A DNA stretch of 64,000 nucleotides from contig JAJVIG010000005.1 of the NCBI GenBank assembly GCA_022072145.1, forward strand, positions 1 through 64,000, read 5' to 3'. Positions 1 through 11,714 of this stretch are shown piece by piece. This DNA is from Pseudomonadales bacterium (lineage in GTDB: Bacteria; Pseudomonadota; Gammaproteobacteria; Pseudomonadales; UBA5518). The notes under the pieces are model-generated. The model made no database searches and was not told the DNA's origin. It was given only the letters and a program-made list of their open reading frames with translations. The number at the start of each line of letters is the position of its first letter. The first letter of the stretch is position 1. Position numbers and translations under genes: made by a program.

Positions 1-37
1 AAAGCCCCTGCTGGAACTGAATGCGATTCATGGCCAT
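1..37 (-). CDS. IS1595-like transposase, 5' end only
   Basis: Twelve codons run leftwards off the window edge and translate as MAMNRIQFQQGL, which resembles the usual opening of IS1595-family transposases. A strong ribosome binding site, AGGAGGGGG at 44-52, sits six bases before the ATG at 37, which supports a real start. The rest of the element lies outside the window, so family, intactness and inverted repeats cannot be judged. Its upstream end must fall between 38 and about 107, close to the start of the ASCH gene, whose 5' end looks trimmed. The family call rests on a short peptide. Confidence 0.5.
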   Translation of the reverse strand, partial: MAMNRIQFQQGL

Positions 38-84
38 GGTGAACCCCCTCCTGATTGGATGCCGGCACAGAATGCGCCGACGGG

Positions 85-101
85 GCCTCACCAGGTGAGG
101 C
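85..101. repeat. Short perfect palindrome beside the IS end
   Basis: GCCTCACC-A-GGTGAGGC forms an 8-bp stem with a one-base centre between the divergent transposase start and the ASCH gene. It could belong to the insertion-sequence terminus or be an operator. Its right arm, AGGTGAGG, is also the only candidate ribosome binding site for the gene starting at 108. Confidence 0.4.
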
Positions 102-107
102 TGGCTG

Positions 108-863
108 ATGATCATTGCTAATCAAGAAAAAACTTGGGAAATGAGGACTCGGCGTACCAGCATACGTGGCCCAATTGCTCTGATAAGGGCCGGCTCCGGC
201 CAGGTGGTCGGCAGCGCCGAGCTCGTCGATTGCCTTGACGCGTTGACGCCGGAGCAAATGCGTGAGACGCACGGCTTTCATGGGATACCTGATTCGCAAA
301 TCGCGGAGGTGATGGCGAACAACTGGACAACCCCTTGGGTGTTACGCGACGTCAAGAGCTTCGAACGGCCGGTCCCGTATGATCACCCTTACGGAGCAGT
401 AACTTGGGTGGAGCTACCAGAAATAGAAGGCGGAAACGACCCGGGTTTGCGGCGGCGCACGCCGATGAATGCCCCTGATGCCTTACCGGTATCGTTAGCT
501 CGCGCGCCGGCACCTGGACCTGGGCGATCCGGGGAGACCGCAACGGCCGAGTCGTGGATAGATATCCCGCTCACGGAGGGGAACATCCGCAACGGCCACT
601 TTTACCTTCGCGCCGCTGAACGCTTGCTACCGCCGGACTGCATCGGCGGTACGAACCGGCATGGAGAAGCCGCCAAGCTCCTTCATGTGCGGTTCGCGCC
701 GGGCGGTATGGTTCAGACCGATGTGGCGGGCGACAAGATGATTCTGCGGTCGCGCGCACCGGTTCGCGATTTCTTTGCATTGTCGGGAGCAAAACCGGGT
801 GATCATGTCCGGTTTGCCAGGACGGCTAGTCACGCATTCGTGGTGACGCTGACGAAATCATGA
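108..863 (+). CDS. ASCH-domain protein, probably 5'-truncated
   Basis: A 251-residue protein. The first 100 residues look like an ASCH (PUA-like, RNA/nucleic-acid binding) domain: the run EKTWEMRTRRTSIRGPIAL, then GSGQVVGSAELVD and a PWVLRDV block. The C-terminal 100 residues form a second compact region with no family I recognise. Family members normally have about ten more residues ending in a PWxxMI motif before EKTWEMR. Here the frame upstream of the ATG reads Gly-Trp-Leu and then meets TGA at 96-98, so the original start seems lost, perhaps through the insertion sequence on the left. The ATG at 108 has AGGTGAGG seven bases upstream and could still be used. First gene of a same-strand cassette with the methylase and ATPase. 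Confidence 0.65.
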   Translation: MIIANQEKTWEMRTRRTSIRGPIALIRAGSGQVVGSAELVDCLDALTPEQMRETHGFHGIPDSQIAEVMANNWTTPWVLRDVKSFERPVPYDHPYGAVTWVELPEIEGGNDPGLRRRTPMNAPDALPVSLARAPAPGPGRSGETATAESWIDIPLTEGNIRNGHFYLRAAERLLPPDCIGGTNRHGEAAKLLHVRFAPGGMVQTDVAGDKMILRSRAPVRDFFALSGAKPGDHVRFARTASHAFVVTLTKS

Positions 864-888
864 TTACTCAAACGAGGCTAGGTTGATC

Positions 889-2148
889 ATGAGCACATTC
901 GTTTCGGTCACCGATGATTATCTCGCCGCGCAGATTGATCGAGCAGTTCGTCGTTTGGTCTATGCCGCTCCTGGCGTTGGCAAGGCGACAGCCGAGGCGC
1001 TACTTCGTGCAATGCAGCGAGATCCATTTTCGCTGACGATCATTCTGGATTCTGATGAAGATGCTTGTCGCGTTGGTTACGGCGAGCCTGAGGCGCTCAA
1101 GTTCCTTCACGACGCCGCATCGCACCACCAATTCGCATTGCGCCGTCAGACGGGCTTGCGCATCGGAATGTTGGTGCGCGACGACGAATCCCTGATCTGG
1201 GCGCCTACGCCGCGCTCGATCGAGGCCGAGCGAGGAGCGCAGCAACCCAATGGAGTAATGCTATCCGGCTCGTCCGTTCAGGCTCTCGAGACAGCGGTCG
1301 GTGCCGACCAGAGCGACGTGCTGCCCAGCAACGCGGAAATTGGCAGGGAACCTCTGACCCTTGAGGAGCTAGAGGCGACAGTAAAAGAACTGATTGAAAA
1401 TCCACCTGAACCGTTCGATCTCGCCCGCAAGACGCGCGTGTTCTCGACGCGCTTCCAGTATGTTGAGTTCGAGGTTCGCGGGGCGGAATGGACCGGCAGG
1501 AAGATCAAGCTTTCCAGTCTGTTGTTGAATGCGGATTTGCCGGAAAGTGTTCAGGATATTTTAGAAACGCAAATTCGCCCATTTGCTGTTGCAAATGATA
1601 TCAATTTCAACGTGCCTCTCGTTGTCCACGGGAGGCCAGCATACGAGGAAAACGGCGAGAGGATGATGGTGCCCGCAACGCAGGCTGATGTGATGAAGAT
1701 TTGGGACGAAATAAAGGGGCGTTACCTTCGTCAGGTAAAGGGCTTCGGCTGGTTGATCCGGCGTGACAGCCTGGAAGCCTTTCGCCTGGAGATAGCCGCC
1801 TACGAGGAGGCGCTGCGCTCTTGGGTCGGTTCTTTCCGATCGCACGTAAAGAAAGACGAAGATCAACTGATCAAGGGAATTGTGGACTCGATCGCCGATC
1901 GAGTGAAGCGATCCGGACCGAGCAACAAACTCAAGAGTATCGACCTCGATTCGGAAGTGAGGCGCGGGCTCGATCGGCTTCGTGTGATTGAGCCGAAGGT
2001 GCGTATCGTGTTGAAGAATATATCGTGGGAAAGCTCACGCGACGCGGAGTTCCTCGATGCCATTCAGCGTGCTCTGCCCTCGGCGGAACTGGAAGGATGG
2101 TTCGAGGAGTTCACCGCAGTGAGGCAGCGAGCGGCAGGAGCGACATGA
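889..2148 (+). CDS. Degenerate PLD-like protein of a methylase/ATPase cassette
   Basis: A 419-residue protein with no confident named family. Residues 20-115 resemble a phospholipase-D-like half domain: a [16 protein letters not shown] start, a [16 protein letters not shown] strand, and [18 protein letters not shown] where a PLD nuclease would have HxKxxxxD. The His and Lys of that motif are Arg and Met here, so nuclease activity is unlikely and a structural or DNA-sensing role is more plausible. The C-terminal half is helical and charged. I prefer ATG 889 (MSTF) over the upstream TTG at 883; GAGG lies at 874-877. Its TGA overlaps the ATG of the methylase by four bases, so the two are probably translationally coupled. 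Confidence 0.6.
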   Translation: MSTFVSVTDDYLAAQIDRAVRRLVYAAPGVGKATAEALLRAMQRDPFSLTIILDSDEDACRVGYGEPEALKFLHDAASHHQFALRRQTGLRIGMLVRDDESLIWAPTPRSIEAERGAQQPNGVMLSGSSVQALETAVGADQSDVLPSNAEIGREPLTLEELEATVKELIENPPEPFDLARKTRVFSTRFQYVEFEVRGAEWTGRKIKLSSLLLNADLPESVQDILETQIRPFAVANDINFNVPLVVHGRPAYEENGERMMVPATQADVMKIWDEIKGRYLRQVKGFGWLIRRDSLEAFRLEIAAYEEALRSWVGSFRSHVKKDEDQLIKGIVDSIADRVKRSGPSNKLKSIDLDSEVRRGLDRLRVIEPKVRIVLKNISWESSRDAEFLDAIQRALPSAELEGWFEEFTAVRQRAAGAT

Positions 2149-5033
2149 TGGTAGGTTCGAAGAAAAAACTGATTGAAGTCGCGCTGCCCCTTGAGGCCAT
2201 CAACGCCGCCAGCGCGCGCGAGAAATCCATCCGTCACGGCCACCCGAGCACGTTGCACCTGTGGTGGGCGCGCCGGCCGCTGGCGGCCGCCAGGGCAGTG
2301 ATCTTTGCGCAGATGGTGGACGATCCCTCGGCGCATCCCGACCTGTTCCCGACCGAGAAGAAGCAGGAGAAGGAGCGCCAGAGGTTGTTCCGCATCATCG
2401 AGGACCTGGTGAAGTGGGAGAACACCACCAACGAGGAGGTTCTGCAACGCGCGCGGGACGAAATATGGCAAAGCTGGCGCTACACCTGTGCCGAGCATGC
2501 TGACCACCCGCGCGCAAAGGAGCTATTCGACCGCTTCAAACTCCCCGCCTTTCATGATCCGTTCGCCGGCGGCGGGGCGTTGCCATTGGAGGCCCAGCGT
2601 CTGGGGCTCGAGAGTTATGCCAGTGATCTGAACCCGGTGGCGGTGCTGATCAACAAGGCGATGATCGAGATACCGCCTAAGTTCGCCGGCAAGTCGCCGG
2701 TGAACCCCGACGTGAAAAAGAACCGTGACCTCGTAGGCCGCCAGTGGAAAGGAGCGCAGGGCTTGGCCGAGGACGTGCGCTATTACGGTCAATGGATGCG
2801 CGACGAAGCCGAGAAGCGTATCGGCCACCTTTACCCCAAGGTCGAAGTCACGGCGGAAATGGCAAAGGAGCGTCCCGACCTCAAGAAGTATGTCGGCCAG
2901 AAGCTCACCGTCATCGCCTGGCTGTGGGCGCGCACGGTCAATAGTCCCAACCCGGCTTTTGCCAACGTCGATGTACCGCTGGCCTCGACCTTCATGCTCT
3001 CCACCAAGGCAGGCAAGGAAGCGTACGTCGAGCCGGTGATCGACGGCGGCACCTACCGTTTCACGGTGAAGGTGGGGAAACCTAGGGACGCGGACAGTGC
3101 GAAGAACGGCACTAAGCTGGCGCGCGCAAACTTCGCGTGTCTTATGTCTGGTGCGCCGATCGCGGGCGACTATATCAAAGCCGAGGGGAAGGCCGGGCGG
3201 ATGGGCACACGTCTGATGGCGATCGTGGCCGAGGGTGAGCGGGGGCGCGTCTACCTCGCACCTACGCGAGACCACGAGGTAATCGCGCTCATGGCGAAGC
3301 CGGAGTGGAAGCCAGACGTCGAATTCTTCCAACAGGCGCTCGGTTTTCGCGTTGGCAACTACGGCATGACGAAGTGGAGCGACCTTTTCACGCCCCGCCA
3401 ACTCGTTGCGCTGACGATCTTCTCCGAACTGGCTCAGGAGGCGCGCGAGCGCGTGAAACGCGACGCGCAGGCCGCAGGCATGCGTGATGACAGCACGTCT
3501 TTCGCCGACAGTGGCACCGGTGCGTCGGCATACAGTGATGCAGTGAGCACTTATCTTTCCATCGCCCTCAGCCGGTTAGCGGACATGTGTAATGCCCTAT
3601 GCGGATGGGAAATATCCAAGACGCAAGTGCGGCATTTGTTCACTCGCCAAGCTGTCCCGATGCTTTGGGATTTCGCGGAGAACAATGTGCTTGGCGAAGC
3701 GGCGGGCGCGTACTTAGTAAGTCTCTCGAACATGGCAAGGGCGATAGATCAGCTGCCAGCCTCTAGCCCAGGCATGGTGAAACAGGCCGACGCCCAGCGT
3801 CAGGCCATTAGCCAAGACAAGCTCGTTTCCACTGACCCGCCGTATTACGACAACGTTGGCTACGCCGACCTGTCAGATTTCTTCTACGTCTGGTTGCGCC
3901 GTTCGCTGAAGCCGGTCTTTCCTGACCTCTTTGCAACACTTGCCGTACCCAAGGCTGACGAACTAGTAGCTACGCCGGGCCGTCACGGTGGCAAGGAGAG
4001 GGCCGAGACCTTCTTTCTTAACGGCATGACGCAGGCGATGCACAGACTCGCGAGTCAGACGCATCCGGCCTTTCCGGTCACGATCTACTACGCGTTCAAG
4101 CAGTCCGAGAGCGATGCTGATGAAGGCACGACCAATACAGGCTGGGACACTTTCCTCGCGGCTGTGATCGAGGCCGGCTTCGCCACTACCGGCACGTGGC
4201 CGATGCGAACGGAACTGGCTAACCGCATGCGTGGCATGGACTCCAACGCTCTCGCTTCCAGCATCGTTCTCGTCTGCCGCCCGCGTGCTGCGGACGCGCC
4301 GATCGCCACGCGCCGCGAATTCCTAGCTGCGCTGAAGTCCGAGCTACCTGACGCCTTGCGCCACCTCCAAGCCGGCAACATCGCACCGGTGGATCTCGCG
4401 CAGGCCGCGATCGGCCCTGGCATGGCAGTCTACACGCGCTACGCCAAGGTGCTCGATGCTGAAGGGAGGCCGATCCCAGTACGCGCCGCGCTGGCGCTGA
4501 TCAACGAGGTGCTCGACGAGGCGCTGGCCGAACAGGAAGGCGACTTCGACGCCGATACTCGATGGGCACTGACCTGGTTCGACCAGACCGGCTTTGCCGA
4601 GGGCGATTTCGGCGTCGCCGAACAGCTCTCCAAGTCCAAGAACACGGCGGTCAATGGTCTGGTCGAGGCCGGCATCATTGTCGCCAAGGCCGGTAAGGTG
4701 CGCCTGCTCAAGCCCGCCGAGCTCCCCGCCGACTGGGACCCGACCACAGACAACCGTGTCACCGTGTGGGAAATGGTGCATCACCTGGTGCGCGTGCTCG
4801 AGGCCGGCGGCGAGAGTGCGGCGGCAACCCTGGTCGCCAAGCTCGGGAGCCAGGCCGAGACCGCGCGTGAACTCTGCTACCGCCTCTATACCCTCTGCGA
4901 ACGGAAAAAACGCGCAAACGAGGCGATGGCCTACAACGGATTGGTGCAAAGCTGGCCGGAGATCACCCGGTTGGCGCGAGAGACGCCTGCCGCAGCCAAA
5001 TCGGGAACCGACGACCTGTTCGACGTGGAATAA
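2145..5033 (+). CDS. DUF1156 adenine-type DNA methylase
   Basis: A 962-residue DUF1156/COG1743 protein, expected to be a SAM-dependent N6-adenine or related amino DNA methyltransferase. The opening [20 protein letters not shown] and the following [18 protein letters not shown] are typical of DUF1156. Motif I is [17 protein letters not shown] near residue 137 and the catalytic motif IV is [18 protein letters not shown] near residue 563, both intact. Start chosen at ATG 2145, which overlaps the previous stop and has AGGAG four bases upstream; a longer frame opens at 2025 but lies inside the previous gene. Six bases separate its stop from the DUF499 ATPase. This pairing recurs in bacterial and archaeal defence islands. 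Target sequence is not predictable from here. Confidence 0.88.
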   Translation: MMVGSKKKLIEVALPLEAINAASAREKSIRHGHPSTLHLWWARRPLAAARAVIFAQMVDDPSAHPDLFPTEKKQEKERQRLFRIIEDLVKWENTTNEEVLQRARDEIWQSWRYTCAEHADHPRAKELFDRFKLPAFHDPFAGGGALPLEAQRLGLESYASDLNPVAVLINKAMIEIPPKFAGKSPVNPDVKKNRDLVGRQWKGAQGLAEDVRYYGQWMRDEAEKRIGHLYPKVEVTAEMAKERPDLKKYVGQKLTVIAWLWARTVNSPNPAFANVDVPLASTFMLSTKAGKEAYVEPVIDGGTYRFTVKVGKPRDADSAKNGTKLARANFACLMSGAPIAGDYIKAEGKAGRMGTRLMAIVAEGERGRVYLAPTRDHEVIALMAKPEWKPDVEFFQQALGFRVGNYGMTKWSDLFTPRQLVALTIFSELAQEARERVKRDAQAAGMRDDSTSFADSGTGASAYSDAVSTYLSIALSRLADMCNALCGWEISKTQVRHLFTRQAVPMLWDFAENNVLGEAAGAYLVSLSNMARAIDQLPASSPGMVKQADAQRQAISQDKLVSTDPPYYDNVGYADLSDFFYVWLRRSLKPVFPDLFATLAVPKADELVATPGRHGGKERAETFFLNGMTQAMHRLASQTHPAFPVTIYYAFKQSESDADEGTTNTGWDTFLAAVIEAGFATTGTWPMRTELANRMRGMDSNALASSIVLVCRPRAADAPIATRREFLAALKSELPDALRHLQAGNIAPVDLAQAAIGPGMAVYTRYAKVLDAEGRPIPVRAALALINEVLDEALAEQEGDFDADTRWALTWFDQTGFAEGDFGVAEQLSKSKNTAVNGLVEAGIIVAKAGKVRLLKPAELPADWDPTTDNRVTVWEMVHHLVRVLEAGGESAAATLVAKLGSQAETARELCYRLYTLCERKKRANEAMAYNGLVQSWPEITRLARETPAAAKSGTDDLFDVE

Positions 5034-5039
5034 AACCAG

Positions 5040-8372
<3,333 letters not shown>

Positions 8373-8558
8373 GCAATGCAGATCGCATTTGGAGCCAAAT
8401 TTGCGTTGGCGACAATAAAAGAGAATGCGTGACAGCTTGGTTCTTATGGTCAATTCGAGGCGATATCCTGAAAATTTTAAAGGCCTAGGAATTGCCGATC
8501 GTCAGACCTAATGAACTACCATCCTTGTCGCGCTATCGCTGTACGAAGGGAGATCAGA

Positions 8559-10001
8559 ATGGAATTTACAGAACAAAACATCGCGGCCCTATTTGGACAT
8601 GAGGCAGCGGAAGACGAAGACATAGAACGCCTAAAGAGCTATTACCTCAAGGGCGCCGTTTACGAGCAGGTGGCGAACGACCTGCCGATCAGAATACTGG
8701 TTGGGCATAAAGGAATTGGAAAATCAGCGTTGTTTCATGTGGCGATGGCGGAGGACGCCGCCGCCGGGCGCTTGTCGCTGTTGATAAAGCCAGATGACAT
8801 CGCGGGGATAGGTGACTCGGAAACCAATTTCCTCAAGCTGATTCGTGAATGGAAGGTTGGCATTAATGAAATTATTGCGAGTAAAGCGCTGATTTCGTTT
8901 GGGCTTCTCCGCGACGATTGGCGAGGCAAACTCAATGAGTACGGTGGAAAATTTATAGATTTTCTTCAGTCCACATTTAGGGCGGAAAACTACGCAAATC
9001 TGTCTGTAGCAAAGCGAGTCGTAATAGATGACTTCTTGAGGAACGGGAAGATATTCGTATACCTCGATGATCTCGATCGCGGTTGGCAAGGCAACGCACA
9101 TGACGTGAAAAAGCTCTCTGCGCTTCTCAACGCAGTGCGCGATCTCGCGTCGGAATGCAAAGGAGTCTGCTTTCGAATAAGCCTACGATCTGACGTCTAC
9201 TATCTGGTGCGAACGTCAGACGAATCAACCGACAAAATCGAAGGGTCGGTCATATGGTATGCGTGGAATAATCACGAAATTCTCGCAATGCTTGTGAAGC
9301 GAATTGAGCACTACTTTGGGCGGCAGCACACGACGCCTGAGTTGGTTGCAATGAGCCAGGTGCAGCTGTCACGTTTCCTCTCCCCCGTGATGGAGGAGGT
9401 ATTTCATGGTAGGGGTAACTGGAAAAATATCCCTACCTACAGGATGCTGATGTCCTTGGTTAGGAAGCGCCCAAGGGACATCGTAAAACTATGCACATTG
9501 GCTGCTCGAAATGCACGCGCTAAGGGCAAAACGATCATTGGCACGGACAATTTCAACGACGTCTTTGAAGAATATTCGCAAGGACGATTGCAGGATACGG
9601 TCAATGAGTACCGATCCGAGATTGCCGATATTGAGCGGCTTCTTTTGGGCATGAAACCAGCCCGCCAAGAGAAGAAGACTGCGGCTGGATACGTCTATAC
9701 GACAGAAGGATTATTCGCAAAGATTCGCAATATTCAGCAAGGCGGTGCATTTAGGTTTAATGGTGGAAAAGAGGCCGGTGTTAAGGACTTGGCCGCGTTC
9801 CTGTACAAGATCAACTTCATTACTGCGCGCAAGGTGGACGGTGAGTACATTCAGCGTCGGTACTTTGAGGAGAGCCGATACCTGTCGCACAAGTTTGCGG
9901 ACTTCGGTTTCGATTGGGAGGTTCATCCGGCATATCGCTGGGCGCTCCAGCCCGAGAACGTCAGCGAAGTTCTTGAGACCCTTAGGGCAAGCGCGGATTG
10001 A
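8559..10001 (+). CDS. P-loop ATPase, Sll1717-like
   Basis: A 480-residue protein with Walker A VGHKGIGKSALF (residues 48-59) and a Walker B-like FVYLDDLDRGW (about 166-176), resembling the Sll1717 family of P-loop ATPases often found in defence regions. The C-terminal third is helical and basic. Start at ATG 8559, preceded by AAGGGAG; an in-frame ATG at 8511 lacks a good site. It is separated from the DUF499 gene by 186 bases and its codons are visibly more AT-rich than its neighbours, so it looks like an independent module acquired separately. It probably works with the next gene. Function beyond nucleotide binding is not visible. Confidence 0.7.
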   Translation: MEFTEQNIAALFGHEAAEDEDIERLKSYYLKGAVYEQVANDLPIRILVGHKGIGKSALFHVAMAEDAAAGRLSLLIKPDDIAGIGDSETNFLKLIREWKVGINEIIASKALISFGLLRDDWRGKLNEYGGKFIDFLQSTFRAENYANLSVAKRVVIDDFLRNGKIFVYLDDLDRGWQGNAHDVKKLSALLNAVRDLASECKGVCFRISLRSDVYYLVRTSDESTDKIEGSVIWYAWNNHEILAMLVKRIEHYFGRQHTTPELVAMSQVQLSRFLSPVMEEVFHGRGNWKNIPTYRMLMSLVRKRPRDIVKLCTLAARNARAKGKTIIGTDNFNDVFEEYSQGRLQDTVNEYRSEIADIERLLLGMKPARQEKKTAAGYVYTTEGLFAKIRNIQQGGAFRFNGGKEAGVKDLAAFLYKINFITARKVDGEYIQRRYFEESRYLSHKFADFGFDWEVHPAYRWALQPENVSEVLETLRASAD

Positions 10002-10047
10002 GAAGGCGTGTGGTCCGCTGATGAGCAGAGGTGGCGGAACGGCCTAA

Positions 10048-10089
10048 CGTTTGAATCTCAGCAGACACGGATTCGAGGGGGAGTATGAG
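10048..10089 (+). pseudogene. Relic resembling a DUF499 C terminus
   Basis: The codons at 10048-10089 read RLNLSRHGFEGEYE. This matches the last residues of the upstream HEPN-DUF499 protein, LKFSSHGFENE, at 7 of 11 positions, and the underlying DNA agrees at 24 of 33 bases. A stop codon lies directly upstream in frame. It may be the 3' tail of a second, mostly lost DUF499 gene, or of an ancestral copy split by insertion of the 8559-10001 ATPase. The match is short. Confidence 0.35.
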
Positions 10090-10117
10090 GCGTTGACGAT
10101 AGTTTCGGCCGAACCAT

Positions 10118-10819
10118 ATGAGCATTGATCAGATCTTTTCAGCTTGGCGATCCGTTAGGCCCTCGCATTCCTCTTGGGGTTTGGCGTGGTATTTGGCAAA
10201 CGAATTTTGCAAACGCTACTACGCGAGTCACGGTATTGCGCCGTTTGTCATTTCCCATGAAGGGCTGGGCTATTACGGAATCCTGCTTAAGGAAGTTGCT
10301 TGTGGTGTAAATGACGAGTCTGCGTCGGATTTCGGGCGTATGACGATCGCCGGTGATGTCGAAAACTGGAGGCTAAAGGGCGACGATCGGCTTTATACAT
10401 CAACACTGTGCGGCAACGGGGAACCTACCGAAAATCTGGTCGCGGGTGCTATCAAGCACATGGCATTGCCGGCGAAGCCCGCAAAGTCGCACTTCAACTG
10501 TAGGCACAAGCGATGGGGCGCGTCGTGGCAGCTGTGTTTTGAGGTGGCAGCTTGCCTCGCGCTGAAGTACGGGCCGCATGAGCTCGAGATTTGGAACCAC
10601 CCGATTCACGTCGAGCGACTCATTCGCGAGAGTGATCCACAATGGGCCATGAAGCAGCACCCAGGGGCGTTCTTGTTTCGATCAGATGAGCGGCACATCT
10701 TGGTCGCAGGAGACGGCCGAGTTCTCGATGGGTCCAATCGCAATATTTGGGATCTATACATGAATGGGGTCGGGGTATCTCAGCTTGTGGCGACGATTGA
10801 GGCTGAAATACGCGGGTGA
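10118..10819 (+). CDS. Unknown 233-residue protein paired with the P-loop ATPase
   Basis: I do not recognise this family. It is soluble, with no signal peptide or membrane segment. Blocks that look structurally constrained are SWGLAWYLANEFCKRYYASH near the N terminus, a central HFNCRHKRWGASWQLCFEVA with Cys and His, and a C-terminal WDLYMNGVG. It starts 117 bases after the P-loop ATPase on the same strand and is the last gene before the putative attachment site, so an ATPase-partner or effector role is a fair guess. There is no clear ribosome binding site before ATG 10118. Codon use is like the ATPase, not like the core genome. Confidence 0.6.
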   Translation: MSIDQIFSAWRSVRPSHSSWGLAWYLANEFCKRYYASHGIAPFVISHEGLGYYGILLKEVACGVNDESASDFGRMTIAGDVENWRLKGDDRLYTSTLCGNGEPTENLVAGAIKHMALPAKPAKSHFNCRHKRWGASWQLCFEVAACLALKYGPHELEIWNHPIHVERLIRESDPQWAMKQHPGAFLFRSDERHILVAGDGRVLDGSNRNIWDLYMNGVGVSQLVATIEAEIRG

Positions 10820-10955
10820 GAAGGTGAGAGGGAGTGGCTGTTGCTCTCGCGCTCTTTGAGTCGAGAGGGCGGTAGCCTCGGTGGTATTAGTTCACGGTTG
10901 GCGACGCACCCGATGATGGTGATCAGACGAGAATTGAATCGGGGTAGCAAGGCGC

Positions 10956-10979
10956 ATTCGTTGGTAGATTCGTTGGTAC
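10956..10979. repeat. Tandem 12-bp direct repeat near island end
   Basis: ATTCGTTGGTAG at 10956-10967 is followed at once by ATTCGTTGGTAC at 10968-10979. It lies 55 bases before the tRNA-like sequence, in an AT-rich stretch. Short tandem repeats in this position are typical arm-type binding sites of tyrosine integrases, although no integrase gene is present in the window. The wider gap 10820-11272 holds only this repeat, the putative att site and two REP units. Confidence 0.45.
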
Positions 10980-11035
10980 CCTGTGAAAATGGTTTAAAAA
11001 AATGCATTTAAATCAATTCGCGAGAGAAAGTTTGC

Positions 11036-11055
11036 GATAGACACCCTCTCCGCCA
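11036..11055. other. Putative att site resembling a tRNA-Ser 3' end
   Basis: The sequence ends ACACCCTCTCCGCCA, of which CCCTCTCCGCCA equals the acceptor strand, discriminator and CCA of many gammaproteobacterial tRNA-Ser genes. No T-loop or other tRNA arm can be drawn upstream, so this is not a tRNA gene. A 3' fragment of a tRNA is what the distal end of a tRNA-integrated island looks like. It coincides with the switch from AT-richer accessory genes to the GC-rich core. The intact tRNA and the integrase would be to the left of the window. Confidence 0.4.
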
Positions 11056-11062
11056 CTTCCCC

Positions 11063-11118
11063 GCAGGTTCGGCCTGTGGCCGAACGTTCGTCCGCGTAGG
11101 TTCGGCCTGTGGCCGAAC
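11063..11118. repeat. REP cluster A, two units
   Basis: Two head-to-tail copies (11063-11085 and 11096-11118) of a 23-base element: GCAG or GTAG followed by the hairpin GTTCGGCC-TGT-GGCCGAAC. Ten bases separate them. The GTAG head plus an imperfect-loop palindrome is the layout recognised by REP-associated tyrosine transposases. No such transposase is in the window. Confidence 0.8.
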
Positions 11119-11272
11119 GAATGTGCGATGTCTCCTCGCATTCCAGACCTTGCCGCTCGGGCATATCATTCGCACGGAACCGTACCGCGCCGTCTGCGAC
11201 CGGCACCGGCGCACACCGGCGTTTCCCGCGACGCGTGCATTGGCCATAACCACAGTGAACAACAGGTGCCCC

Positions 11273-11668
11273 TTGACGAATGAAATCAGGATCTCCGCCA
11301 ATCCCGACCCGGTCCCGGGCCGCGTTCCTTGCGCCGAAGACGTGGTGCGCGAGTACTTTGCCCGGATGCAGGCGGGCGACCGGAACGTCCACGAGTTGTT
11401 CCATGAAGATGCGGTCCTCAACGGGCTCGGCAGGCGCAGGACGGGACGCGAGGCGATCCGGCGGTTCTACGGCCGCGCCATCGATGAAGGTGCTCCGCAA
11501 CCCAGGCTGGCCGGCCCGCTGCTCGGCGACGGCAATCGCGTGGCAGCCGAGATCCATATCGATCTCACGGATGGCCAGATCCTGCATGTGATGGACCTGT
11601 TCGACGTGGATGCTGGCCGGATCCGCTGCCTGACGTACTTCCTCGCCCAGGCACCGCAGGCGCGCTAG
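11273..11668 (+). CDS. SnoaL-like / NTF2-fold protein
   Basis: A protein of about 131 residues with the pattern of a SnoaL-like polyketide-cyclase (NTF2-fold) domain: AEDVVREYFARMQAGDRN at the start, LFHEDAVLNG, a GREAIRRFYGRA helix, and alternating strands to the end. Such proteins are small cone-shaped binding folds or isomerases; the substrate is not predictable. The frame is open from ATG 11123, but the upstream 50 codons are low in family likeness and run close to the REP cluster. I place the start at TTG 11273 (LTNEIRIS); GTG 11255 is an alternative. It is followed by the deacetylase-like gene 46 bases later on the same strand. Confidence 0.6.
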   Translation: MTNEIRISANPDPVPGRVPCAEDVVREYFARMQAGDRNVHELFHEDAVLNGLGRRRTGREAIRRFYGRAIDEGAPQPRLAGPLLGDGNRVAAEIHIDLTDGQILHVMDLFDVDAGRIRCLTYFLAQAPQAR

Positions 11669-11714
11669 GGACGGACGCGCAGGTGCGACACGCGCCATCC
11701 GCCCCCGTTGCGAC

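Noticed and set aside
10990-11055. Possible complete tRNA-Ser
   Set aside because: Only the acceptor 3' strand and CCA are present; no T-loop, anticodon arm or 5' acceptor strand can be folded.
11123-11272. N-terminal 50 codons of the open frame leading into the SnoaL-like gene
   Set aside because: No likeness to the family and no ribosome binding site; more likely a 5' untranslated region.
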